NCBI GenBank assembly: GCA_946624005.1
Contig: CAMORS010000016.1
Span: 1-42,942, forward strand
Length of the DNA: 42,942 nucleotides
From: an uncultured Prevotella sp.
GTDB lineage: Bacteria > Bacteroidota > Bacteroidia > Bacteroidales > Bacteroidaceae
Reading direction: 5' to 3'
Part shown: piece by piece, positions 22,101 to 30,945 of the stretch
How the letters are laid out: every line of letters starts with the position of its first letter
Numbering within the stretch: the first letter of the stretch is position 1
The notes under the pieces: model-generated
Seen by the model: the letters and a program-made list of their open reading frames with translations, nothing else
The model's database searches: none
What the model was told of the DNA's origin: nothing
Made by a program: the position numbers and the translations under genes

Positions 22101-24455
22101 ATGAATATACGAAGAATGCAATGCTTGTTGCTGTTTGTCGTGGCCATCAAGGCTGCGGCGCAGGTGGATGTGGAACCCGGTGTCAGTAGGCAGCTGGCTC
22201 AGTATCGGGCGCAAAATGTACGCGATGTGACGTACGACTTGTCGTTCGTGTTGCCTGCCGAGAAACAAGAAGAGGTAGGTTTTCAGGAGGAAATCGCCTT
22301 CGAATGGGGTGGCGACGGCGATCTTCAGCTCGACTTCCAGGGCCGCCTGCTCTTTGCCCACATCAACGATGCTCAACTTGACAGCAGCTGCTATCGCGAC
22401 GAGCATATCGTCATTCCTGCCCGATGCCTGCAGAAGGGGCGCAACCTGATAAGGATTGGCGGCAAATGTTCCGACAAGTCGCTCAACCGACAAGCCGACT
22501 ACTTGTACACACTGTTTGTGCCAGACCACGCTCGGAGTGCCTTCGCCTGTTTCGACCAGCCCGACATCAAAGGACGCTATACGCTCAGCCTCGTCATGCC
22601 TTCCGACTGGACGGCCATCAGTAACGGTTTGCAGCAAGCGAATACAGTAGCCGAGGGACAACGGAGCATGACATTCCAGACCACACGGCCCCTGCCCACC
22701 TATCTCTTTTCGTTTACGGCCGGACGTTTTTCAGAGCAAAAAACCACTCGCAATGGTCGCGAGTTGACCGCCCTCTACCGCGAGACCGACCCACAGAAGG
22801 TGGCCCAGCTGCCCATCATCTTCGACGAGATAGCCCTGTCGCTGCGCTGGATGGAGCAGTATACGGGCATTGCCTATCCTTTCGAGAAGTATGGCTTCGT
22901 CGTCCTTCCCGGCTATCAGTTTGGCGGAATGGAGCATCCCGGCTGTATACAGTATAAAGACCAGACGCTCTTCCTGGGCCCCAATCCGACACCCGACGAA
23001 GAGCTGAACCGCCTGCATCTGCTGGCACACGAGACGGCTCACATGTGGTTTGGCGACCTGGTGACGATGCGCTGGTTCGACGATGTGTGGACCAAGGAGG
23101 TGTTTGCCAACTTCATGGCCGACAAGATTGCCGAGGAGCAATATCCCGAGCTGAACCACGAGCTGAGCTTTATCCGTACCCACTATATCCCTGCCATCGC
23201 TACCGACCGTACGCTCGGTACGCATCCCATCCAGCAACCGTTGGACAATCTCAACCAGGCCGGGCTGCTCTATGGCAATATCATCTATCACAAGGCGCCC
23301 ATCATGATGCGCAAACTGGAGGAGCAGATGGGAGAAGAAGGTTTTCAACGCGGTCTGCAGAAGTATCTCTCGAAGTTCGCTTATGCCAATGCCACCTGGG
23401 ACGAACTCATCGACATCCTCGACCAAGAGGCTCCCGATGCCAGCCTGCGCGACTTCGACCGCCTGTGGGTGAAGCAGAAAGGCATCCCCACCGAGCCGCT
23501 GAACGTCTACGCTGACGAGCTGCCCAATAAGGAAGGAACTGACTATGTGCGCTATCTGTTGTACGACAGCAAGGCAGCCGACGAGTATATCGGCCGTTGG
23601 GACGAGCTACAGGCGCTGACAGGACTGTTGGCTGCAGCCATGACGCTGCACGACAACTACCTCGCCCAGCGAGCTACGGCGCAGCAGACTTTCCTGGCCA
23701 TCTACAAGATGTGCCAAGAGGAAAACAGCGAACTGCTACTGTCGGCATGCGGCAATATGCTTGTCAACGTCATGACCCGCTATCCCAGGCAGCATCGCGC
23801 AGCCATCGAGCAACAGCTCTGGCACATGGCAACCACCCATCCTGTCAAGGCTTTCCGCCAGCAGCTGCTGCGCTCGATGGGGCAGACCGTCACATCGAAG
23901 GCCATTGTCGACTCTATCTATAATATATGGAAAAGCCATAACCACCCGTTGCTCAATACGCGCAACTACATGGCTATGGCTTATCATCTGGCTATCGTCA
24001 GGCCTGACCAGTGGCAGGAAATCGTCGGAACGCAGCGCAGCCGAATTGCGAATGCCGACCTGCAGCGTGAGTTCGACTTCGTCAGCCGTGCCTGCACACC
24101 CGATCAGGAAGAGCAAGACCGGCTGTTCCAGTCGCTCCTGCAGCGCGAGAACCGTGCCGTCGAGCCATACGCTTTGGCTATGCTTGCCCTGCTCAACGAT
24201 CCCGCGCGCGAGCCTTATAATAATAAGTATATCACTCCGGGCTTGCAGATATTGGAGGAGATACAGCGCACGGGCGACATCTTCTTCCCCCTCAACTGGT
24301 GCCAGTCGTTGCTTGGCGGTCATCAGAGCAGAGAGGCAGCCCAGCTGGTCAGGTCGTTTCTCGACCATCATCCCCACTATCCCGTGCCGCTTCGCAACAA
24401 GCTTCTACAGGCTGCCTATGTGCTGATGGCGCGCCACGGAATGAATAACGTTTAG
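22101..24455 (+). CDS. M1-family zinc aminopeptidase, secreted
   Basis: 784 residues with a signal peptide ending AIKAAAQ. The zinc site is HETAH (from residue 310) followed 18 residues later by the third ligand, Glu, in WTKEVFANF. The substrate-binding motif reads GGMEH in place of the usual GAMEN. A Tyr in LLYGNIIYHKAPIMM is the expected catalytic Tyr. The remaining 350 residues are the helical C-terminal domain. The enzyme removes N-terminal residues from peptides, probably in the periplasm or at the surface. ATG 22101 was chosen over TTG 22092 because the signal peptide begins directly after it. It is convergent with a secreted subtilase, so both may take part in peptide nutrition. Confidence 0.93.
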   Translation: MNIRRMQCLLLFVVAIKAAAQVDVEPGVSRQLAQYRAQNVRDVTYDLSFVLPAEKQEEVGFQEEIAFEWGGDGDLQLDFQGRLLFAHINDAQLDSSCYRDEHIVIPARCLQKGRNLIRIGGKCSDKSLNRQADYLYTLFVPDHARSAFACFDQPDIKGRYTLSLVMPSDWTAISNGLQQANTVAEGQRSMTFQTTRPLPTYLFSFTAGRFSEQKTTRNGRELTALYRETDPQKVAQLPIIFDEIALSLRWMEQYTGIAYPFEKYGFVVLPGYQFGGMEHPGCIQYKDQTLFLGPNPTPDEELNRLHLLAHETAHMWFGDLVTMRWFDDVWTKEVFANFMADKIAEEQYPELNHELSFIRTHYIPAIATDRTLGTHPIQQPLDNLNQAGLLYGNIIYHKAPIMMRKLEEQMGEEGFQRGLQKYLSKFAYANATWDELIDILDQEAPDASLRDFDRLWVKQKGIPTEPLNVYADELPNKEGTDYVRYLLYDSKAADEYIGRWDELQALTGLLAAAMTLHDNYLAQRATAQQTFLAIYKMCQEENSELLLSACGNMLVNVMTRYPRQHRAAIEQQLWHMATTHPVKAFRQQLLRSMGQTVTSKAIVDSIYNIWKSHNHPLLNTRNYMAMAYHLAIVRPDQWQEIVGTQRSRIANADLQREFDFVSRACTPDQEEQDRLFQSLLQRENRAVEPYALAMLALLNDPAREPYNNKYITPGLQILEEIQRTGDIFFPLNWCQSLLGGHQSREAAQLVRSFLDHHPHYPVPLRNKLLQAAYVLMARHGMNNV

Positions 24456-24458
24456 GGA

Positions 24459-24636
24459 TTATCTTTCTACCACCTTCCTGACCGTTCCGTCTTGCTGGCG
24501 GACAATATTGATGCTTCATAGAGTATGGGCCTGCCTTCGCTCAGTTCGGTGTAAAAGCGTACACGATAGTTTTCTTGTGCCATCGCCGTGTCAATCAGAA
24601 GGGATAGCAAGAATACTGTCAAGATTTTATTCTCAT
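24459..24636 (-). pseudogene. Frameshifted small secreted protein behind the subtilase
   Basis: The ATG at 24636 overlaps the subtilase stop codon (ATGA). It reads MRIK and then hits a stop. Restoring one A in an AAAA run gives KILTVFLLSLLIDTAMAQ, a good signal peptide, then ENYRVRFYTELSEGRPILYE. A second shift near 24510 would join the frame to IVRQQDGTVRKVVER and a TAA at 24459. The signal peptide, coupled start and sensible tail argue for a real gene of about 58 residues that is broken here, or for sequence errors. TTG at 24616 is an alternative start for the middle frame. Confidence 0.5.
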
Positions 24637-26870
24637 AGTCGGATAAGCGTTGAACCTGTTGTTTCTTTATTGTTTGTCGTGAGCTGAACAGCATATACCC
24701 CTGCGGTCAGCGAAGACAGATTGATGGTTGTTCCTGCGGTTGACGCCCTGATGCCTCCGTTGAGGTCGTAGACGGTCAGTCGTGCCCCCATCGTTTCGGC
24801 GGCTGCCATATCGACGCTCAGTGTGCGGCCTGCCAGGACGAAGCGTGCCTTTTCCGGCTGATGGCGGCTCAGGGTGGGAATGTCTGTCGAGGCGCCAAGG
24901 ATGTAGAGCAGTCCGGCATAGGCATCTATCTGTCCGTAGCCATAGCTGTTGTTGGGGTATTCCATCGAGGGTTCAGGCTTCGTACTGGTGTTGGCGATGA
25001 CATCCAGCACCTGTGCTGGCGTCAGGTTAGGATTGGCCTGCAGCCACAAAGCTACTGCTCCAGCCACCACAGGACAAGCCATCGACGTGCCCGACTCTGC
25101 CAGATAGTAATAGTCTTTTCCCTCATAGACGACGTGGTCCGTCAGGCTCTTGCGGTCGCTGTCGAACGTAGACACAAAACTGTTGTAGGGTGCATTGATA
25201 TTCATGCCTGGAGCGACAACGTCGGGTTTGATGGTGCCGTCGAACGTCGGTCCTTGCGATGAGAACTTAGCCCGATAGCCCAGCTTGTCGGGAGCAAAGC
25301 TGACGACGTCGAGATTCTCGTTGCCATCGATATTGACGAACGTGTTCTTATAGCCCGTGGCCCCTACGGCAATGATGTTGTCGAGTGTGGCTGGCCATGC
25401 CACGGAATAGCCGTCTTGGGCGTAGCTGTACAGGTCGTTGCCGCTGATGCTGGTGAAAGGACTGAGGAAGAGGTCGCTATACATCCATGCCGGGCCGTCG
25501 CCTTGCAACAGGCAGGCTGCACCGCAGAGCAGGAGGTAAGCGATGTGGGGCATCGTTCCCTGCACGTGGAAGACATCGCCACGCGGGTCTTCGTAGCTGC
25601 TCTTGTGAATCTTGAGCGTCACCTCGCCCATGCTCACCGTTGTGTTCAGTACGCAGGTGTCGGGTGCCAACTGTGCCACGCTGTCGGTGTTGAAGGTGAT
25701 GGTACCCTCGATGTTGCCGCCCATGAGCTTCATGCCCAAGAAGTCGAACCTCACCAGTTGGTTGGACGGCGTGACGATGTCCATATCGATGGTACCGCCG
25801 CCACCGATGCCATAGTTGATGCCCGTACCGGCAGCAGTTGTTCCCTCTGGCTTGATGGCAAGGGGCGAATAGGTGCCCATGTTGCCCGCACCAGCCACGA
25901 TGATACGTCCGGGACCTGTCAGTGCCTGCAGTGCTTCGCCCTCGAGGATGCGCTGACGGGCGATGGTGATGCTCTCGCAGCTGCTGAAGTTGATGACACA
26001 GGGTTTGCCTTCCTTCTCAGCGCGGTCGAAGATATACTTGAAGCCCAGCACGGCAACGGCCGAACTGGGGTCCAGTTCGTTTTCGAACTGTTCGCGCATG
26101 GAGTTGAAGTCGACGGCATAGATATCGGCCTCAGGGGCCATGCCCTGATATTTCCCCTCTACGGCACGACCCGCCATGATGCCCATGACGTGGGTACCGT
26201 GGATGCCTTCGTAGACATGCTGCGAGTGGGCGTAGTCCATGATTTCTTGTTCGGTGTTGAGCGTGTGTCCAAAGGTGCCGTCGTCGTTGGGCCAGTGGAA
26301 GTCGTAATAGTATTTCACGCGGGTGTTGCCATCGGCATCAAGGAAGGCCGGGTGGGTGAAGTCGAAACAAGAGTCGAACACACCTGCCACTACCCCGGCA
26401 CCTGTATAGGCTTGAGGCAGTCCGTCGCCGGCATAGATGGCGTTGGCATTGACTTGTCCGGGCGTCACGTCCATTGCTGGGCGCGGCATGGGCTCAGCCT
26501 CGATGCGCTCCACCCTCGCGTCGAGCGACAGCGGGGCAATGCTGCTGAGCGGGATGTTCACGATGAAAACGCGTCCGATGCTGTCAATCACTTCCACGCC
26601 ATAGCTACCCAAAAAGGCCGACCGCTGCTGGGCATCGGTGAACGACATCAATGCCATCAGTCGGGTGTTGGGTGATGGGTGTTGGGTGTTGGTGCTCAGA
26701 AGTCTTAGACGGCTTGGGGCCGAGGTTGCCATCTTCTTTCGGTTGTCGGCGTGCGACTTCTGTAATGTGTTCACCACTCCTTGTGAAAGCTTGCGATGGT
26801 CGGCTGTTTGAGCGAAAGCCATGTACGCAGAGAGCACGACCAGTAGAGTTAGTAGAATTGGTCTTTTCAT
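24633..26870 (-). CDS. Subtilisin-like (S8) serine peptidase with T9SS sorting domain
   Basis: 745 residues with a signal peptide (MKRPILLTLLVVLSAYMAFAQ). The catalytic triad lies in GVFDSCFDFTHP (Asp166), GIHGTHVMGIMAG (His224) and ESGTSMACPVVAGA (Ser596). A large insert separates His and Ser. The C-terminal 75 residues (LTVYDLNGGIRA ... LSSLTAGVYAVQLTTNNKE) fit a type A T9SS sorting domain, so the protein is expected on the surface or outside the cell. A heptad repeat at 26663-26690 encodes NTQHPSPNTR in the propeptide region. A TAACTTTG -7 box lies upstream at 26908-26901. A broken small secreted gene overlaps its stop codon. Confidence 0.93.
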   Translation of the reverse strand: MKRPILLTLLVVLSAYMAFAQTADHRKLSQGVVNTLQKSHADNRKKMATSAPSRLRLLSTNTQHPSPNTRLMALMSFTDAQQRSAFLGSYGVEVIDSIGRVFIVNIPLSSIAPLSLDARVERIEAEPMPRPAMDVTPGQVNANAIYAGDGLPQAYTGAGVVAGVFDSCFDFTHPAFLDADGNTRVKYYYDFHWPNDDGTFGHTLNTEQEIMDYAHSQHVYEGIHGTHVMGIMAGRAVEGKYQGMAPEADIYAVDFNSMREQFENELDPSSAVAVLGFKYIFDRAEKEGKPCVINFSSCESITIARQRILEGEALQALTGPGRIIVAGAGNMGTYSPLAIKPEGTTAAGTGINYGIGGGGTIDMDIVTPSNQLVRFDFLGMKLMGGNIEGTITFNTDSVAQLAPDTCVLNTTVSMGEVTLKIHKSSYEDPRGDVFHVQGTMPHIAYLLLCGAACLLQGDGPAWMYSDLFLSPFTSISGNDLYSYAQDGYSVAWPATLDNIIAVGATGYKNTFVNIDGNENLDVVSFAPDKLGYRAKFSSQGPTFDGTIKPDVVAPGMNINAPYNSFVSTFDSDRKSLTDHVVYEGKDYYYLAESGTSMACPVVAGAVALWLQANPNLTPAQVLDVIANTSTKPEPSMEYPNNSYGYGQIDAYAGLLYILGASTDIPTLSRHQPEKARFVLAGRTLSVDMAAAETMGARLTVYDLNGGIRASTAGTTINLSSLTAGVYAVQLTTNNKETTGSTLIRL
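26663..26690 (-). repeat. Heptad repeat in the subtilase propeptide
   Basis: Four consecutive 7-mers on the plus strand, GGGTGTT, GGGTGAT, GGGTGTT, GGGTGTT, followed by GTGCTCAGAAGT (26692-26703). The same 12-mer follows a similar array at 27137-27182 in the galactanase gene. Confidence 0.8.
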
Positions 26871-26900
26871 CTTTCTGTTTGTCTATCTTATTTATGATGG

Positions 26901-26908
26901 CAAAGTTA
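26901..26908 (-). promoter_or_regulatory. -7 box upstream of the subtilase
   Basis: TAACTTTG on the minus strand, 31 bp before the start codon. No TTTG was found at the expected distance, so only half of the promoter is supported. Confidence 0.55.
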
Positions 26909-27045
26909 CAAAATAAAAGAATGTTATTGAATGATGTTTTGCTTTTTTTTGCATTTTTGCGATTTTTTTTATTGAACATCGGGCGATAGGGAGAAGGGAG
27001 ATGAAAACGATTACGCAATTTGTGGCGACAAAAAGAGAGGTGATG

Positions 27046-27077
27046 GTTGGATGATTGGTAAAAAAGCAGTAATTTCG
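27046..27077 (+). promoter_or_regulatory. Possible promoter of the GH53 gene
   Basis: GTTG (27046-27049), a 20-bp spacer and TAATTTCG (27070-27077), each one mismatch from consensus; the start is 29 bp downstream. Confidence 0.5.
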
Positions 27078-27106
27078 CGGTGCAAAAGAAAAAAGAAAAC
27101 AAACCT

Positions 27107-28360
27107 ATGAAGCAAGTAAGCATCAAATCTTTATTAGTGTTGGGTATCGTGTGTTGGGCGTTGGGCGTCAGTGCTCAGAAGTATGCAGGCGGCGACCTGT
27201 CGATGCTGCCGAAGTATGAGGCGGCCAACGTACAATACAAAGACCCTAACGGCCAGCGTATCAACGATGTGCTCGGCTATCTCAAGACGGAGGCGGGCTT
27301 CAACATCGTGCGCGTGCGCCTCTTCGTCAATCCATCAGGCGAGACGGGTGTCTGCCAGGATCTCGAATATGTGAAGAGTCTGGGAAAGCGGGTGAAGGAA
27401 AAAGGCATGAAGCTGCTGCTCGACTTCCACTACAGCGACACCTGGGCCGACCCCAGCAATCAGTGGACACCCGCAGCATGGGGAAGCCTGTCGGATGACG
27501 AGCTCTATCAGAAGATTTACGACTATACCAAGGAGTGCCTGGAGGCTATGAACGACGCTGGTGCCATGCCCGACTTCATCCAGACTGGCAATGAGATTAG
27601 CTATGGCATGCTCTGGGGACTGAAAGGCAACGGCAACGGCCGGCGCTGCTATACATCGAAAGATGACAACTGGGACCGCTTCCGCACGCTGCTCGCTCAG
27701 GCTGGCAAGGCTTGCCGCGAGGTGTGCCCCGAGGCAAAGATTATCATCCACACCGAGCGCGCAGGCAACTGGTCGACGACGCGCGGTATCTATGAACGTC
27801 TCTCCACCGTCGACTACGACATCATCGGACTGAGCTACTATCCCGAGTGGCACAACAGCATCTCCGTGCTGAAGACAACGGTGCAGAATTGCCACAACAC
27901 TTATCCTGAAAAAGAAGTGATGATCGTGGAGACGGGCTACTACAACAACTGGTATCCTTCGAATGCCACGTACGACTTCACCTCGTTGTGGCCCGCTTCG
28001 GCCGAAGGGCAGAAGAAGTTTCTCGACGACCTTGTGACGGCGCTGAAAGACCTCGACTACGTGACCGGTCTGCTCTACTGGTTCCCCGAAGAGAATCCTT
28101 TCAACAACCACGTCTACGAGCCTTGGTACAACCACGGGCTGTTCAACCCGTCGAACGGACGTGCCACCGACGGGCTCTTCTCGCTGAAAGCCTTTCGCGG
28201 AGAAGTGGAGACAACGGGTATCGAGGACAACGCCCACGGTTCAATAACCAGCAAGCGTGGCGCGGCCGGTGCTTACAATCTTGAGGGCCGTCGCTGTCAG
28301 GTGGCTGAGGGCCACCGCGGCACATACATCGTAGATGGCCGGAAAGTGATGATGAAGTAA
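27107..28360 (+). CDS. GH53 arabinogalactan endo-beta-1,4-galactanase
   Basis: 417 residues with a signal peptide (MKQVSIKSLLVLGIVCWALGVSAQ). The family fold is clear from YAGGDLSMLPKYE, VRVRLFVNP and LLLDFHYSDTWADP. The acid/base Glu is in FIQTGNEISYGMLWG (Glu163) and the nucleophile Glu in VMIVETGYYNNW (Glu275). GH53 enzymes cut beta-1,4-galactan of plant pectin side chains. The C-terminus carries a tail (TGIED ... YNLEGRR ... VDGRKVMMK) like those of the two secreted proteins at the left end. The signal peptide is partly coded by a heptad repeat (27137-27178). No SusCD pair or other pectin gene is next to it, so it is not in a classical polysaccharide utilisation locus within this window. 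Confidence 0.93.
   Translation: MKQVSIKSLLVLGIVCWALGVSAQKYAGGDLSMLPKYEAANVQYKDPNGQRINDVLGYLKTEAGFNIVRVRLFVNPSGETGVCQDLEYVKSLGKRVKEKGMKLLLDFHYSDTWADPSNQWTPAAWGSLSDDELYQKIYDYTKECLEAMNDAGAMPDFIQTGNEISYGMLWGLKGNGNGRRCYTSKDDNWDRFRTLLAQAGKACREVCPEAKIIIHTERAGNWSTTRGIYERLSTVDYDIIGLSYYPEWHNSISVLKTTVQNCHNTYPEKEVMIVETGYYNNWYPSNATYDFTSLWPASAEGQKKFLDDLVTALKDLDYVTGLLYWFPEENPFNNHVYEPWYNHGLFNPSNGRATDGLFSLKAFRGEVETTGIEDNAHGSITSKRGAAGAYNLEGRRCQVAEGHRGTYIVDGRKVMMK
27137..27178 (+). repeat. Heptad repeat in the GH53 signal peptide
   Basis: Six consecutive 7-mers related to GTGTTGG (GTGTTGG, GTATCGT, GTGTTGG, GCGTTGG, GCGTCAG, TGCTCAG) code for LVLGIVCWALGVSAQ. Confidence 0.65.
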
Positions 28361-28379
28361 TTAGCCGGCAGAAACAGAG

Positions 28380-28427
28380 AGACGCAAAGACATGGAGGCT
28401 TTCTGTATTCTCCGTGTCTTTGCGTCT
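28380..28427. terminator. Bidirectional terminator between convergent genes
   Basis: AGACGCAAAGACA and TGTCTTTGCGTCT form a perfect 13-bp stem, with GGAG/CTCC pairing inside. It lies between the GH53 gene (plus) and the efflux adaptor gene (minus). Confidence 0.7.
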
Positions 28428-28462
28428 TTGTGTTCTTATTCGTGTCGCAGAACCCAGCAGCG

Positions 28463-29596
28463 CTATTCGTTCTTGTCGGCCACAATCTGCGGTCCGCGGA
28501 CGCGCTCTTTCTGGCTGAGTCCCTTCTTGATTTCTATGCTCACACCGTCGCTCAGTCCAGTCTGGACGAGGCGGCGGTCGTAGGTCTTCTTCTCTGCCGT
28601 GCCGCCGATGACGTAGACGAAGGTGCTGTCGCCGCTGAACTCGATGGCGCTCTCGGGGATGGTCAGCACATGTTGAACGCTCGACAGCACAATCTCGGCA
28701 TTGGCACTATAACCGCTGCGCAGCTTCAGACTGCCCTTCGTGCCATCCCCCTTGACGGGCTGGGCTGTGACGGCAGCCTTTATCTCAAACTGGTTCGCCC
28801 CGTTGCTCTCGACAGCCTTCGGCGAAACATACTCCAGCGAAGCATCGAAGCTGACATCCTGCAAGGCACCGATGGTGATCTTCATCGGCATGCCCACCAC
28901 GAGCTGGCCCACCTCTGTCTCGTCGATATTGCCACGGAAGATCAGGTCGTTCATGTTGGCCACGGAGGCGATGGTCGTACCGTCGTTGAAGGTGTTCGAA
29001 TTGATGACGGAGTTGCCCACTTTCACAGGGATGTCAAGGATGACACCGCTAATGGTGGAGCGCACCAAGGTGCTGCTGGCCGATGCGTTCGACTTCGACA
29101 CGCCGTCGCGCACCACCTGAAGGGCATCGTCGGCAGCGTTTTTCTCTTCGCGGGCCTGCCGCATGGTTTGTCGCGACTTCTCGTACTCGTCGGCACTGAT
29201 CAGCTCCTTCTTGTAAAGCTCCTCCATGCGGCTGAAGTCGGTCTGCGCCTGCTTCAGGTTGATGGCGGCCAGACGGACACGACTCTCTGCCGACGACAGC
29301 TGCCCCATGTCGGGAATGACCTTCACTTTGGCGATGACCTCGCCGGCATTGACATAGTCGCCGGCCTGCTTGAGTATCTCGGTGATGATACCCGATATCT
29401 GCGGCTTGACATTCACCTCGTTGCGCGGTTCTATCTTGCCTGTGACGACGGTCGACTTCTGCAAGTCCTTTATCTCAGGCGTAAACTCGTTGTAGACAAC
29501 TTCCTTGGGTTGCGATTTCTGCCAGAGGAATACAAACGTTCCGAGGAAGATGATGCCGATGATGGCGGCAATGATCAGTTTGCTGTATTTCTTCAT
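28463..29596 (-). CDS. Periplasmic adaptor of a MacA/HlyD-type efflux system
   Basis: 377 residues. There is an N-terminal membrane anchor (KLIIAAIIGIIFLGTFVFLW), then the lipoyl-like half GKIEPRNEVNVKPQISGIITEILKQAGDYV, a helical hairpin (about 105-170, AESRVRLAAINLKQAQTDF ... KELISADEYEKSR), the second lipoyl half, and the beta-barrel and membrane-proximal domains. Such adaptors link an inner-membrane ABC pump to an outer-membrane TolC-like channel; no TolC gene is seen here. It is the last gene of a four-gene minus-strand operon after an ATPase and two permeases. Confidence 0.9.
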   Translation of the reverse strand: MKKYSKLIIAAIIGIIFLGTFVFLWQKSQPKEVVYNEFTPEIKDLQKSTVVTGKIEPRNEVNVKPQISGIITEILKQAGDYVNAGEVIAKVKVIPDMGQLSSAESRVRLAAINLKQAQTDFSRMEELYKKELISADEYEKSRQTMRQAREEKNAADDALQVVRDGVSKSNASASSTLVRSTISGVILDIPVKVGNSVINSNTFNDGTTIASVANMNDLIFRGNIDETEVGQLVVGMPMKITIGALQDVSFDASLEYVSPKAVESNGANQFEIKAAVTAQPVKGDGTKGSLKLRSGYSANAEIVLSSVQHVLTIPESAIEFSGDSTFVYVIGGTAEKKTYDRRLVQTGLSDGVSIEIKKGLSQKERVRGPQIVADKNE

Positions 29597-29601
29597 CTTA
29601 C

Positions 29602-29643
29602 TAATGCTTAATTATCAATGTTCAATGCTCAATGTTCAATATT
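29602..29643. repeat. Heptad repeat between adaptor and permease genes
   Basis: Six consecutive 7-mers (TAATGCT, TAATTAT, CAATGTT, CAATGCT, CAATGTT, CAATATT) fill the 45-bp gap and reach the permease stop codon at 29642-29644. Confidence 0.8.
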
Positions 29644-30889
29644 ATTCATCGCGCATGGCGTCGACGGGCTTGATGCTCATGGCGCGGCCTGCAGGAGCCA
29701 GTCCGGCCAGAATGCCCATGGCGGCGATGATGAGGGCGGCGAAGATGGCTGTCCAGAAGTCTACCTGAAAATGGGCCGTGACGATGCCGTCCTCGGTATT
29801 GCCCATCTCGAGCATCTGCAGGATCATCACACCGAAGAGGATGCCGCTCATGCCTGCCACGAGGGTGAGGACAACGCTCTCCGAGATGATCTGCGACAGA
29901 ATCATACGGGGCGTCGCTCCGATAGCGCGGCGGATGCCTATCTCTGTGGTGCGCTCACGCACGGTCACCATCATGATGTTCGACACACCGATAGCTCCGG
30001 CCAGGAGTGTTCCCAAGCCGACGAGCCATATCAGGAAGTTGACTCCTCGGAAGAGGTTGTCCAACACCTGGAAGAGCACCTCGGTGTTGAACATCATCAC
30101 ACCCTGCTCGTCGGTGGGGTCGACGGTGTGAGCGCGGGCTACTGTCTCGCGGACACGCTGGCTCAGCGAACTCATTACCACGCCCGGACGGCCCGTTATG
30201 GCTATCATGTCCACCTGATTGCCGCGGTTGTAGGTCTGTTGCATCAGCGTGATGGGCAGGATGACAGTAGTGCCGGCTTCGTTGCCGAACGACATGCCGC
30301 CCGACATGTTATAGTCTACCCCGACAATCTGGTAGTAGACCGAGTCGATGCGGATGCGCCGTCCACAAGGATCGCCGCCTCCGGGAAAAAGGTCCTTATA
30401 GGTTTTCTTGCCGATGACGCACACCTTGCGCCGCTGTTGCAAGTCCATATCGTTGAGGTAGCGGCCGTAGTACATCTGCGGACTGTTGATGTGCTGATAT
30501 TCTGGTGCGGTGCCGTTGACGCCTATCTGTGTCTTGCGGTCGCCAAAGTAGGCATAGCCGCCATTGCTGAACAGTACAGGTGACACCACCTCGAGTTCGG
30601 GTACCTTCTGGCGTAGACGTTCCACGTCCTTATAGTCCATCTGCCAAATGCGCCCCTTGCGGAAACCCTTATAGGCTTTTGTCGTCGGCTGTGCCCAAAC
30701 CATGGCGGCATTGGTGGCGAAGCCGGAGAAGTTCTGGTTGAGCTTCTCTTTCAGTCCCTGACCGCCTCCGATGAGCGCCACGAGCATGAAGACACCCCAG
30801 AACACGCCGAAGCCTGTCAGGAAGGAGCGGCTCTTGTTGCGCGTCAGCGTGTCAAGAATCTCGCGGTAGCTGTCGATGTCTATTCTCAT
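29642..30889 (-). CDS. MacB/FtsX-type ABC transporter permease
   Basis: 415 residues. One N-terminal membrane segment (SFLTGFGVFWGVFMLVALIGGG), a periplasmic MacB-like core domain of about 220 residues, then three C-terminal segments with the FtsX signature (GVSNIMMVTVRERTTEIGIRRAIGATPRMIL). It ends GLAPAGRAMSIKPVDAMRDE, as expected for the family. It has no ATPase domain of its own; the ATPase is encoded separately two genes upstream. Together with its paralogue it probably forms the membrane part of an exporter for a peptide, lipid or drug. Confidence 0.92.
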   Translation of the reverse strand: MRIDIDSYREILDTLTRNKSRSFLTGFGVFWGVFMLVALIGGGQGLKEKLNQNFSGFATNAAMVWAQPTTKAYKGFRKGRIWQMDYKDVERLRQKVPELEVVSPVLFSNGGYAYFGDRKTQIGVNGTAPEYQHINSPQMYYGRYLNDMDLQQRRKVCVIGKKTYKDLFPGGGDPCGRRIRIDSVYYQIVGVDYNMSGGMSFGNEAGTTVILPITLMQQTYNRGNQVDMIAITGRPGVVMSSLSQRVRETVARAHTVDPTDEQGVMMFNTEVLFQVLDNLFRGVNFLIWLVGLGTLLAGAIGVSNIMMVTVRERTTEIGIRRAIGATPRMILSQIISESVVLTLVAGMSGILFGVMILQMLEMGNTEDGIVTAHFQVDFWTAIFAALIIAAMGILAGLAPAGRAMSIKPVDAMRDE

Positions 30890-30945
30890 GGGTTTGCTCT
30901 TTTTTCGCTTTTATATTCTATAGATATTGGGGGCTCTAAAGCTGA

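Noticed and set aside
22900..22950. Loss of function in the M1 aminopeptidase because the GAMEN motif reads GGMEH
   Set aside because: The zinc ligands, downstream Glu and Tyr are intact, and this variant is, as I recall, common in Bacteroidetes M1 enzymes.
25416..26675. 419-codon plus-strand frame opposite the subtilase gene
   Set aside because: Antisense shadow of a gene with a complete catalytic triad; the product resembles no family.
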